This document shows, one piece after another, positions 42,285 to 51,043 of a stretch of DNA of 64,000 nucleotides. Under the pieces are notes generated by a model. It did not search any database and was not told the origin of the DNA. It saw nothing but the letters and a program-made list of their open reading frames with translations. The stretch comes from Roseburia_C amylophila (GTDB lineage Bacteria; Bacillota; Clostridia; Lachnospirales; Lachnospiraceae): assembly GCF_025567465.1 (NCBI RefSeq), contig NZ_JAOQKI010000010.1, forward strand, positions 1 to 64,000, given 5' to 3'. The first letter of the stretch is position 1. The number at the start of each line of letters is the position of its first letter. The translations under genes and the position numbers were made by a program.

Positions 42285-44768
42285 ATGAAAAGGATGAAGA
42301 AACAGTTTATGAGTGAAAACAGAATGCCGGAAGAAAAACGTATCCTGCGGGGATTATCAAAGGAAGAAGTAGAAGAACGCTTTATAGAAGGATTTGTAAA
42401 TAAAACAGACATCAGCACGGAGAAGAGTGCAAAGGAAATCGTAAAGTCCAATGTATTTACATACTTTAACTTTATTTTCTTAGTCATTACGATTCTGCTT
42501 TGTGTGGTCGGTTCTTTCCGGAACCTGACTTTCCTGCCAATCATCATCGGAAATACGCTGATTGGAATTATTCAGGAATTGCGGGCGAAGAAAGTCTTAG
42601 ATAAGATGAGCCTTCTGAATGCACCCCATGCCATTGTTATCCGGGATGGAGAGCAGAAGAAAATTTTATCGGAGCAGCTGGTGAAGGATGATGTCATTTT
42701 ATTGACTGCAGGAACCCAGATTTGTGCAGACGCCGTTGTTCTGGAAGGTACGATTCAGGTAAATGAATCATTGCTGACCGGAGAAGCCGATGAAATTGAG
42801 AAAACACCGGGAAGCAGGCTGATGTCCGGAAGCTTTGTGGTATCCGGAGAATGTTATGCGAGACTGGAGAAGGTAGGAAAGCATTCTTATATTTCCAGGC
42901 TGACTGCAGAAGCAAAAGCGATGGGAAATGAAGAACAGTCCGAGATGATTCGCTCTATTAACCAGTTGGTAAAATGGATTGGTATTGTGATTATTCCGAT
43001 TGGAATCATTTTATTCTGGCAGGGCTATATCGTAAATGGAGAGACTTTCCAGAAGAGCATCGTTTCCATGGTGGCAGCAATTATCGGAATGATACCGGAG
43101 GGATTATATCTTCTGACGACCATTGCCCTGGCACTTGGAACCATGCGTCTGGCAAAGCGGCATGTACTGCTCCATGACATGAAGAGTATCGAAGCACTGG
43201 CAAGAGTTGATGTGCTCTGTGTCGATAAAACCGGAACCATAACGGAAGCCGGTATGGAAGTGGCAAAAATTGTTCCAGCGAAGGATGCGGAAAATACGTT
43301 TCTTCAGTCTCTGCTTCGGGATTATGCGTCAGCAGTGCCGGATAATAATGCTACTATGGAAGCAATTCGTGATTATCTGGAGCGGAAGGGCAAAGATAAG
43401 GATAGAGATAGTGATACCGATAACGACAGCAATAAAGATAAAACAGCGGAAGTACAGACCTTTATGGCTGCCCGGCGGAAAGCACTGGAGGTTATGCCGT
43501 TTACTTCTGCAACAAAATACAGTGGCGTTGTATTTGAGGATGGAAAATATCTTCTGGGTGCGCCAGAATTTGTCATGGGAAATGCCTTTGAAGAAATTGC
43601 AGATGAGATTAGGGAATATACGAAAAAAGGTTATCGTGTGCTTTTGCTGGCAAAATATCCGGGAAGTGATATCAAGGGAACCCTGACCGAAAAACCGGAG
43701 CCGCTGGGTTATGTGATTCTTTCCAATCCAATTCGTGAAAATGCGAAGAAGACCTTTGGTTATTTTAAGACCCAGGGTGTAGCAGTGAAAGTAATTTCCG
43801 GTGATAACCCGGAGACCGTATCCGAAGTGGCACGATGTGCCGGAATCGAGCATGCGGAGAAATATGTGGATGCAGGCACACTGGATACCGATGAGAAAAT
43901 TTATGATGCGGCAGACCGCTATACCGTATTTGGACGGGTAACTCCGAAACAGAAGCAGAAGCTGGTACATGCATTGCAGGATGCGGGACATACCGTAGCA
44001 ATGACTGGCGATGGAGTTAACGATATTCTGGCAATGAAGGATGCGGATTGCAGCGTGGCAATGGCGTCCGGAAGTGAAGCAGCAGCGCAGGCGGCACAGG
44101 TAGTTCTTTTAGATTCCGATTTTGCCCATATGCCGGATGTGGTATCAGAAGGACGGCAGGTAGTAAACAATGTGCAGCGTTCTGCCAGCCTGTTTCTGGT
44201 AAAAAATATATTCTCACTGTTAATGGCAATCTTTGCAGTGGTATCGACAATTACTTATCCGTTAGAGCCGGCACAGATTTCCCTCATCAGTATGTTTACC
44301 ATTGGGGCACCGGGATTCTTACTGGCATTGGAGCCAAACCGCAACCGTATTGAAGGACGGTTTTTACGGAAAGTATTATTAAAAGCATTTCCGGCAGGAC
44401 TGACTGATGTATTAATCGTTGGTTCGCTGGTAGTCTGCGGAGAAGTATTTTCTATACCTGCCTCCGATGTGGCAACTGCATCCACCATGCTTTTATGTGT
44501 TGTAGGATTTATGATTCTGATTAAAATCAGCCATCCGATGAATAAGTTTAAATATGGAATTTTAATTTTTAATATCGCCGGGCTGCTTTTCTGCGGCATC
44601 TGCTTAAACCAGTTATTTGCCATGAGCCAGATGTCTAAGATTAGTATTCTTCTGATGATTGTATTTGCTTTTGCTGCAGAGTCACTGTTCCGTTACCTGA
44701 CAATCGGGGTGGAAGGAATTGCAAAATTCATCAGTTCACGGGCACATCGCGGTGCTCCACAGAAGTAG
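42285..44768 (+). CDS. P-type cation-transporting ATPase
   Basis: The 827-residue protein has the E1-E2 ATPase layout: TGEAD actuator motif, M4 motif IPEGLYLL, phosphorylation site DKTGT near residue 311 and hinge TGDGVNDILAMKDAD. PEGL in M4 relates it to the Exp7/Mg-Ca-type HAD-IC branch, not to copper or zinc pumps (no CPx motif). The ion cannot be assigned safely. A low-complexity Lys/Asp-rich insert (KDKDRDSDTDNDSNKDK) lies near residue 370 in the nucleotide domain. Starts at 42285, 42294 and 42309 are all possible; none has an ideal ribosome site. The last 38 bp overlap the convergent lrp-type gene. Confidence 0.88.
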   Translation: MKRMKKQFMSENRMPEEKRILRGLSKEEVEERFIEGFVNKTDISTEKSAKEIVKSNVFTYFNFIFLVITILLCVVGSFRNLTFLPIIIGNTLIGIIQELRAKKVLDKMSLLNAPHAIVIRDGEQKKILSEQLVKDDVILLTAGTQICADAVVLEGTIQVNESLLTGEADEIEKTPGSRLMSGSFVVSGECYARLEKVGKHSYISRLTAEAKAMGNEEQSEMIRSINQLVKWIGIVIIPIGIILFWQGYIVNGETFQKSIVSMVAAIIGMIPEGLYLLTTIALALGTMRLAKRHVLLHDMKSIEALARVDVLCVDKTGTITEAGMEVAKIVPAKDAENTFLQSLLRDYASAVPDNNATMEAIRDYLERKGKDKDRDSDTDNDSNKDKTAEVQTFMAARRKALEVMPFTSATKYSGVVFEDGKYLLGAPEFVMGNAFEEIADEIREYTKKGYRVLLLAKYPGSDIKGTLTEKPEPLGYVILSNPIRENAKKTFGYFKTQGVAVKVISGDNPETVSEVARCAGIEHAEKYVDAGTLDTDEKIYDAADRYTVFGRVTPKQKQKLVHALQDAGHTVAMTGDGVNDILAMKDADCSVAMASGSEAAAQAAQVVLLDSDFAHMPDVVSEGRQVVNNVQRSASLFLVKNIFSLLMAIFAVVSTITYPLEPAQISLISMFTIGAPGFLLALEPNRNRIEGRFLRKVLLKAFPAGLTDVLIVGSLVVCGEVFSIPASDVATASTMLLCVVGFMILIKISHPMNKFKYGILIFNIAGLLFCGICLNQLFAMSQMSKISILLMIVFAFAAESLFRYLTIGVEGIAKFISSRAHRGAPQK

Positions 44769-45177
44769 AGAATACAATTAGTGTTTTGGTTCGCCCGAAA
44801 TGCTGCAGTTCGTTGATGAAGTGGTCAAGCTGGATGGTAGTCTGAAACATGACTTCCACCAGCATGGCATAATCACCGGTGACACAATTACATTCAATCA
44901 CATTGGGAATTCTATCGATGAAAGGGTAGAATTCCTTTTTTTGTGCCGGTTCCACCTCAAGATTAATGAAAGCCTTAATGTGATAGCCAAAGAGCATGGG
45001 ATTTACAGTGGCATGATAGCCGGTTAAAATCCCTCGTTTTTCCAACCGCTCAATCCGGGCAGAAACCGCCGGGGAAGATAAAAAGACTTCCTTTGCAATA
45101 TCCTTGACCGGAGTGCGGGCATTTTCCTGTAAGATCCGGATGATGCTTTTGTCAATGTTGTCTAATTCCTTTTCCAT
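44731..45177 (-). CDS. Lrp/AsnC-family regulator
   Basis: The start at ATG 45177 follows AAGGAGCC. The 148-residue protein has an N-terminal HTH (LDNIDKSIIRILQENART, KDIAKEVFLSSPAVSARIERL) and a C-terminal RAM ligand-binding domain (AFINLEVEPAQ, VTGDYAMLVEV). Such regulators sense amino acids. It is transcribed away from the aspartase gene across a 526-bp gap with two inverted repeats, so regulation of aspA by it is plausible. It ends inside the convergent P-type ATPase gene. Confidence 0.9.
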   Translation of the reverse strand: MEKELDNIDKSIIRILQENARTPVKDIAKEVFLSSPAVSARIERLEKRGILTGYHATVNPMLFGYHIKAFINLEVEPAQKKEFYPFIDRIPNVIECNCVTGDYAMLVEVMFQTTIQLDHFINELQHFGRTKTLIVFSTSVEHRDVPVN

Positions 45178-45546
45178 AGAGGCTCCTTTCGTTTCCTGAA
45201 AAATACAGTTGATGTAAAAAATGAATTTATCTGCAAATATAATGCTGAAAAATGACAAATGAAATGGCATCTGAAATAGCAGGTAAAGTAATATATAAAA
45301 TTTTGTAGCCGGTGAATATCAAATGGCAGGCAGCTGCAGGAGAATATTTTGCTGTATACACTGTCTGGATTTTACACATACAAGTATGTTGGCTTATTTT
45401 CAAGTATTATATCATACCTCTATTTTGTTGAAAAGACAGACACTTAAGAAAATAAAGAAAACAACAAACAATATTAAAATAATTAATCAAAACTACACTA
45501 AAAACAAATATAAAGCACGTTTTGACTTAAAACTATTTACCTTCTG

Positions 45547-45569
45547 GTCAAAGAGTGCTAGTCTTTGAC
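45547..45569. promoter_or_regulatory. Inverted repeat, candidate operator before aspA
   Basis: GTCAAAGA and TCTTTGAC are perfect 8-bp arms with a 7-bp spacer. The spacing suits a dimeric regulator such as the divergent Lrp protein. Confidence 0.4.
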
Positions 45570-45622
45570 AGAACCAAAAAACAAAAAATAAAAATTGAAA
45601 ACAAACCCTTGTGACAATGGCG

Positions 45623-45653
45623 TCAGGACAGGATAAGACTGTCTTGACGCTAT
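45623..45653. promoter_or_regulatory. Second inverted repeat before aspA
   Basis: GCGTCAGGACAG and CTGTCTTGACGC match at 11 of 12 positions with a 7-bp spacer. It shares the GTCA/TGAC ends and spacer length of the site at 45547. It may be a second operator or a leader hairpin. Confidence 0.4.
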
Positions 45654-45703
45654 TTGCGTTACTAAGTAGGGTTAAAAAAATAAGAAAGAGAGAGGGAAAC
45701 ATC

Positions 45704-47116
45704 ATGACAGAAGAAATGCGTATGGAATCCGATTTAATTGGAACAATGGAAGTGCCAAAGGAGGCTTATTATGGCGTACAGGCTTTGCGGGCAAAACAGA
45801 ATTTTCCGATTACAGGACAGAGTCTGCATCCTGTATTTATCCGCAACCTTGCAAAAGTAAAGAAGGCAGCGGCACAGAGTAATCGGAATGCGCTGGCTCT
45901 TCCGGCAGATAAGGCAGAAGCAATTATAAGAGCCTGTGATGAAGTGATTCGTGGATGTTTTACCGATGAATTTATTGTAGATGCTATTCAGGGTGGCGCC
46001 GGAACCAGTGCCAATATGAACATGAACGAGGTGCTGGCAAACCGTGCCAATGAATGGATGGGAGGAAGAAAAGGTGATTATAGCCGGATTCATCCGAATG
46101 ACCATGTGAATATGTCCCAGTCCACCAATGATGTGATTCCAACAGCCGGAAAACTTACGGTGCTGGAACTGTTAAAACCGTTGCTGGCAGAACTGGATGG
46201 ACTGGAGAGGGAGCTTCGGATTAAAGCAGCAGAATTTGATGGAATCTTAAAAATGGGAAGAACGCAGCTTCAGGATGCAGTGCCGATGCGCCTCGGACAG
46301 ACCTTTCATGCCTATGCAACCATGGTAAAACGTGATTATGAGCGGCTGAAAGAAGTAAGATGTGAAATGTTTACTGTAAATCTGGGGGGAACCGCAATTG
46401 GAACTGCCATCAATGTTTCTCCGGCATATTTATCTAACGTGGTGCCGGCACTGGCAAAGATAACCGGTTATCCGCTGAAACAGGCAGAGGATTTATTTGA
46501 TGCTACAGAGAATCTGGATGGATTCGTGATGGTATCCGGTGCACTGAAAGCATGCGCCGTAGACCTTTCAAAAATGTGTAATGATTTAAGACTGTTATCC
46601 TCCGGACCAAGAACCGGGTTTGGTGAAATTAACCTTCCGGCAAGACAGAATGGTTCTTCTATTATGCCGGGCAAAGTAAATCCGGTTATTCCGGAAGTGG
46701 TAAGCCAGGTAGCGTTCCATGTCATTGGAAATGACACAGCAATTACCATGGCGGCAGAGGCAGGACAGATGGAACTGAATGCTTTTGAGCCGGTGGTATT
46801 TTACAGCCTTTTTGATTCCATCGATACTTTAAAAGAAGCGGTTGAGACACTGACAAAGAATTGTATACATGGAATCACAGCCAATGAGGCACACTGCCGC
46901 AGTCTGGTAGACAAGAGTGTTGGTATTTCCACAGCACTTTGCCCGTATCTTGGATATAAGGAATCTGCCGACATCGCAAAGACAGCACTCCGGGAGAACA
47001 AGAGTGTAAGAGAAATCGTTCTGGAACGGAAATTGATGAGCGAGGCAGATTTAGAGCATGTGCTGAATCCGGAAATGATGACAGAAGTACATTTTGAACA
47101 GAGAAAAGCAATGTAG
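45704..47116 (+). CDS. aspA: Aspartate ammonia-lyase
   Basis: ATG 45704 is used because AGAGGG lies upstream; the frame is open back to 45611 without a ribosome site. The 470-residue protein has the fumarase/aspartase signature GSSIMPGKVNP near residues 318-328 and matches aspartases throughout (MESDLIGTMEVPKEAYYGVQ). It converts aspartate to fumarate and ammonia, feeding fumarate reduction or using ammonia. The divergent Lrp-type gene may control it. Confidence 0.93.
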   Translation: MTEEMRMESDLIGTMEVPKEAYYGVQALRAKQNFPITGQSLHPVFIRNLAKVKKAAAQSNRNALALPADKAEAIIRACDEVIRGCFTDEFIVDAIQGGAGTSANMNMNEVLANRANEWMGGRKGDYSRIHPNDHVNMSQSTNDVIPTAGKLTVLELLKPLLAELDGLERELRIKAAEFDGILKMGRTQLQDAVPMRLGQTFHAYATMVKRDYERLKEVRCEMFTVNLGGTAIGTAINVSPAYLSNVVPALAKITGYPLKQAEDLFDATENLDGFVMVSGALKACAVDLSKMCNDLRLLSSGPRTGFGEINLPARQNGSSIMPGKVNPVIPEVVSQVAFHVIGNDTAITMAAEAGQMELNAFEPVVFYSLFDSIDTLKEAVETLTKNCIHGITANEAHCRSLVDKSVGISTALCPYLGYKESADIAKTALRENKSVREIVLERKLMSEADLEHVLNPEMMTEVHFEQRKAM

Positions 47117-47132
47117 CCAATATAAAAATAAC

Positions 47133-47199
47133 AGAAGCAGCGTCACGATTGAGGAAAAGCGAAAGTTTTATCCTACGAAACCGGATGCTGCTTTTTTTC
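47133..47199 (+). terminator. Terminator of aspA
   Basis: AGAAGCAGCGTC pairs with GGATGCTGCTTTTTTTCT around a long loop, ending in seven T. Confidence 0.6.
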
Positions 47200-47301
47200 T
47201 GGTGAAATATAGAAGAAAAAATTTCATGCCTGCATGCAGATTTAATGAGTGCTGCAATAATTTTAAGAACGCACAAAGATACAAAACAGTCTGCATTTTA
47301 T

Positions 47302-47330
47302 TGAAAAAAGCGGCGGATTATATTATGATA
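47302..47330 (+). promoter_or_regulatory. Promoter of the DUF362 gene
   Basis: TTGAAA at 47302-47307 and TATGAT at 47325-47330 are 17 bp apart. Confidence 0.6.
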
Positions 47331-47383
47331 TGAAGTATAAAAAGTGTGTAAATAATAAGTAAAAACAAGTAGGAGAAAAACAT

Positions 47384-48493
47384 ATGGAAGCGTCCAAAGT
47401 ATACTATACCAGTTTTAAAACCAGCGGTTCAGAAAATTTGTTGCAGAAGCTGCGTCGCCTTTGTATTACAGCTGGAATGAAAAATATTGATTTTGAAGAT
47501 AAATATGCAGCAATTAAGATTCATTTCGGAGAGTTAGGAAATCTTGCATTTCTGCGTCCGAATTATGCCAAAGTAGTGGTGGATCTTGTAAAAGAATGTG
47601 GAGGAAAAGCATTTCTTACGGATTGCAATACCCTTTATGTAGGAAGCAGAAAGAATGCACTGGATCATATGGATACAGCATATGAAAACGGATTTACACC
47701 ATTTTCCACCGGATGCCATGTGATTATCGCAGATGGGCTGAAAGGAACGGACGAAGCATTGGTTCCGGTAGACGGGGAATATGTGAAGGAAGCCAAAATC
47801 GGAAGAGCCGTGATGGATGCAGATGTATTTATTTCCCTGACACATTTTAAAGGACATGAGGGGGCCGGATTTGGTGGTGCTTTAAAAAATATCGGAATGG
47901 GCTGTGGTTCCCGTGCCGGAAAAATGGAAATGCATTGCTCCGGCAAACCGGCGGTAGACCAGAGCCTGTGTGTAGGCTGTGGAGCCTGTGTAAGAATCTG
48001 TGCCCATGATGCACCACATATCACAGATGGCAAGGCAGGTATTGATGAAAATAAATGTGTGGGCTGTGGCAGATGTATCGGCGTATGCCCAAAAGACGCA
48101 GTCAATCCAACCAACTGGAATGCATCCAATCTTTTGAATTACCGGATTGCAGAGTATTCCAAGGCAGTCTGCCAGAACCGCCCGTGTTTCCATATTTCGC
48201 TGGTATGTGATGTGTCACCGAACTGCGACTGCCATCCAGAAAATGATATTCCTATTATCCCGGATGTAGGAATGTTTGCATCCTTCGATCCGGTAGCACT
48301 GGACATGGCATGTGCAGATGCCTGCAATAAGCAGCCGGTAGTACACGGCAGTGTATTGGAAGAACAGATGCAGCATGTTCATGAGAAAGACCATTTTCAT
48401 ATGGTGCATCCGGATACCAACTGGGAATCCTGTGTAGAGCATGCAGAAAAAATCGGACTTGGAACCCGGAACTACGAGTTAGTCCGTATTTAA
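47384..48493 (+). CDS. DUF362 protein with two [4Fe-4S] clusters
   Basis: The 369-residue protein starts with a DUF362 domain (IKIHFGELGNLAFLRP, SLTHFKGHEGAGFGGALKN) that contains an inserted ferredoxin module near residues 190-230: CVGCGACVRICAHDAP and CVGCGRCIGVCPKDAV. It is a cytoplasmic redox protein, widespread in anaerobes, of unknown reaction. AGGAG precedes ATG 47384. It has its own promoter; the foldback element begins right after its stop. Confidence 0.9.
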   Translation: MEASKVYYTSFKTSGSENLLQKLRRLCITAGMKNIDFEDKYAAIKIHFGELGNLAFLRPNYAKVVVDLVKECGGKAFLTDCNTLYVGSRKNALDHMDTAYENGFTPFSTGCHVIIADGLKGTDEALVPVDGEYVKEAKIGRAVMDADVFISLTHFKGHEGAGFGGALKNIGMGCGSRAGKMEMHCSGKPAVDQSLCVGCGACVRICAHDAPHITDGKAGIDENKCVGCGRCIGVCPKDAVNPTNWNASNLLNYRIAEYSKAVCQNRPCFHISLVCDVSPNCDCHPENDIPIIPDVGMFASFDPVALDMACADACNKQPVVHGSVLEEQMQHVHEKDHFHMVHPDTNWESCVEHAEKIGLGTRNYELVRI

Positions 48494-49017
48494 ACGAATT
48501 TCGATACGGAAGAGATTTTATGTATTGTTTTCGTTTTCTGGATTTATCCAACGATTTCCAAAAGCAGAACACAGCTGCTTCTAATTCAGACATTTTTATT
48601 TTTCTTATAGCGTCCTGTCTTTCCAATGTTTGACAGTATACTTCCGGCGGTTCGTCTGCATACGGATACCATTTATGCAGTCTGTTAGGGACTCTTAGAA
48701 TTTCGACAGCAACCGGCAACGCTGGCGCAGGGACGTGCCAGCGAGGCGCAACTGAACATGGATGTGAATTTGCGCCGGTTGCCGCAAAATATAGATTGTA
48801 TATCGAAATTCTTAGAGTCCCTTGCAGACATAATGTTGGTATCCGTAGCAGACGGACAGTCGGAAGTATCCGGTCAAAGCAACCGGAAAGACAAAACGGC
48901 AGAAAGCAAAAATGTCTGAAAGAAGCAGGCGTATTCTGCTTAAAAGAAAATCTAATGGATAAAACCAGAAAACAAAATTACAATACCCTAAAAATTTCTT
49001 TCGCATCTAAAATAGAA
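48494..49017. repeat. Foldback element B with long inverted arms
   Basis: The left arm 48494-48686 is a diverged reverse complement of the right arm 48823-49017. Matching blocks, in order from the centre, are GCAGAC, TGGTATCCGTA, GGAAGTAT, GTCAAA, GGAAAGACA, AAAAATGTCTGAA, TTCTGCTT, GGATAAA and CCAGAAAAC. The MITE-like core lies in the middle. The element fills the gap from the DUF362 stop to the 5'-nucleotidase ribosome site. Confidence 0.8.
48687..48822. mobile_element. MITE-like structured element, copy B
   Basis: The terminal inverted repeats are AGGGACTCTTAGAATTTCG and CGAAATTCTTAGAGTCCCT (18 of 19 complementary). The interior, read on the minus strand, matches copy A at 33677-33813. 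Stems GGCAA/TTGCC, CGCTGGC/GCCAGCG and GGCGCA/TGCGCC are kept by paired changes. Non-coding. Confidence 0.8.
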
Positions 49018-49032
49018 AAAAAGGAGAACAAT

Positions 49033-50982
49033 ATGAGGGGACAAAAAATAAGAGCAAAGCTACAAGCACTATTACTGGCAGCATGCATGGGGGTATGCAG
49101 TCTGCAGGTAACAACAGCATCCGCAGCAGAAGAAAAGCCGAAGTCGGTGGATATCGTATTTACCCATGATACCCATTCCCATTTGAACAGCTTCCGTACG
49201 GTAGTAGATGGAGAAAATGTGGAAGCAGGCGGATTTGCACGAATCAAAACAGTCATTGATGAGAAGAAGGAAGAAAATCCGGATACGCTGGTGGTAGACG
49301 GTGGAGATTTTTCCATGGGAACACTGTTCCAGACAGTTTATGAAGAAGAGGCATCTGAGCTTCGGATGTTAGGCTATCTTGGCTATGATGCAACGACCTT
49401 TGGAAACCATGAATTTGATTATCGAAGCAAAGGTTTAGCGCAGATGCTTGATACAGCGGCAGACAGCGGCGATACAGTGCCGTCCCTGCTGGTCTGTAAC
49501 GTTGACTGGTCAGAGATGAATGATGAGAGACAGCTTTTAAAAGATGCCTTTGATCATTATGGTGTAAAGGATTATGAAGTCATCGAAAAGGGCGGTGTAA
49601 AAATCGCATTGCTTGGAGTATTCGGCAAGGATTCCCTTTCCTGTGCACCAACCTGCGCGCTTGAGTTTAAAGATCCAATTGAGGCGGTGAAGGAGACTGT
49701 GGCAGCCATAAAGGAAAAAGAAGATGTGGATATGATTGTCTGCCTCTCCCACAGTGGAACCAGTGAAGACCCGAAGAAATCCGAGGATGAACTTCTTGCA
49801 AAGGCAGTGCCGGAGCTGGATGTTATCATCAGCGGACATACCCATACCACATTGGAAGAGCCGATTATCGAAGGAAATACAGCTATTGTATCTGCCGGAG
49901 AATATGGCATTAATGTAGGAAGTATGCACCTTTCCCAGAATTCCGAAGGACGCTGGGAGGTGGAGGATTATAACCTGATTCCGATTCGCCCGGATATTGA
50001 GGCAGATGAGGCGACCCAGGAGAAGATAGATGCTTTTGAAGCCAATATTGATGATACTTACCTGAAACAGTTTGGATACACTGCTTCTGAAGTATTGTGT
50101 GAGAATGATTATGAATTTGCATCAGTAGATGATTTATATACGAAGCATACGGAACATAATCTGGGAGATATTATGGCGGATGCCTATATTTACGGGGCAA
50201 CCCATACGAAGGATTATGATGGAGAAGAAATTGATGTGGCAGTCGTTCCAAGCGGAACTGTCCGTGATACCTATGTGCCGGGGGATGTTACGGTAACAGA
50301 TGTCTTTAACTCCTTCTCCCTTGGAATCGGGGCAGATGGTGTGCCGGGTTACCCGCTGATTAAGGTATACCTGACCGGAAAAGAATTAAAGACGGTAGCA
50401 GAGATTGATGCTTCCATTTCCGATTATATGACAACGGCAAGACTTTACTGCTCCGGACTGAATATGACCTATAATCCGAACCGTCTGATATTAAACCGGG
50501 TAACAGATGTATATCTGACGAAGAATGATAAGAGAGAAGAAATTGAAGATGACAAATTATACTGCGTCGTAGCTGACCTTTACAGCGGCCAGATGCTTAG
50601 TGCAGTAACGGATATGTCATATGGACTGCTTTCCATTGTGCCAAAGAATGCAGATGGAAGTAAAGTAGAAGATTTTGAAGACTGCATTATTTATGATGGT
50701 GACCAGGAATTAAAGGCATGGGTATCCATTGCCCGCTATATGGAATCCTTTGAAGAAGGAGAAAATGGTATTGCAGAGATGCCGGAATATTATAACGGAC
50801 TTCATGACCGCAAGGTGGTAGATGATGATAAGAGCCTTGGCGCAAGACTGAAAAATCCGAATAAATATGCAGCAATGATTGTGGGAGTTGTTCTTGTGGT
50901 ACTCCTTGTTCTGATTTTCATAATCGTATTGATTGTCAAAGTCATACGCCGCATCTGCAGAAGAAAATTGAAAAAAAGTTAA
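49033..50982 (+). CDS. Surface-anchored 5'-nucleotidase / metallophosphoesterase
   Basis: ATG 49033 follows AAGGAG; the frame runs upstream only into the foldback element. The 649-residue protein has a signal peptide (to about residue 32, TASAAEE), a calcineurin-like phosphoesterase domain and a 5'-nucleotidase C-terminal domain, then a C-terminal membrane helix with a basic tail. Metal motifs are FTHDTHSHL, GGDFSMGT, GNHEFD, LSHSG and SGHTHT. It is a UshA-like enzyme that frees nucleosides and phosphate from nucleotides outside the cell. Confidence 0.92.
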   Translation: MRGQKIRAKLQALLLAACMGVCSLQVTTASAAEEKPKSVDIVFTHDTHSHLNSFRTVVDGENVEAGGFARIKTVIDEKKEENPDTLVVDGGDFSMGTLFQTVYEEEASELRMLGYLGYDATTFGNHEFDYRSKGLAQMLDTAADSGDTVPSLLVCNVDWSEMNDERQLLKDAFDHYGVKDYEVIEKGGVKIALLGVFGKDSLSCAPTCALEFKDPIEAVKETVAAIKEKEDVDMIVCLSHSGTSEDPKKSEDELLAKAVPELDVIISGHTHTTLEEPIIEGNTAIVSAGEYGINVGSMHLSQNSEGRWEVEDYNLIPIRPDIEADEATQEKIDAFEANIDDTYLKQFGYTASEVLCENDYEFASVDDLYTKHTEHNLGDIMADAYIYGATHTKDYDGEEIDVAVVPSGTVRDTYVPGDVTVTDVFNSFSLGIGADGVPGYPLIKVYLTGKELKTVAEIDASISDYMTTARLYCSGLNMTYNPNRLILNRVTDVYLTKNDKREEIEDDKLYCVVADLYSGQMLSAVTDMSYGLLSIVPKNADGSKVEDFEDCIIYDGDQELKAWVSIARYMESFEEGENGIAEMPEYYNGLHDRKVVDDDKSLGARLKNPNKYAAMIVGVVLVVLLVLIFIIVLIVKVIRRICRRKLKKS

Positions 50983-51007
50983 CACATGAGTGGAAGTGTG
51001 GTATGCT
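50979..51007 (+). promoter_or_regulatory. Possible promoter of the PurM-like gene
   Basis: TTAACA at 50979-50984 and TATGCT at 51002-51007 are 17 bp apart. Confidence 0.4.
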
Positions 51008-51043
51008 ATAGAACAGATGAAAAAAGTTTGGAGTAGTTAGAGA

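Larger units (their letters stand above)
45178..45703. other. 526-bp divergent regulatory region, lrp-type gene to aspA
   Basis: AT-rich and without credible ORFs. It contains a small ACATAC/GTATGT hairpin near 45375, and the inverted repeats at 45547-45569 and 45623-45653 described separately. Confidence 0.55.

Noticed and set aside
48255..48719. Minus-strand ORF of 154 codons running from the foldback element into the DUF362 gene
   Set aside because: Half of it is antisense to a well-supported gene and the rest lies in the inverted-repeat arm. No ribosome site is visible.
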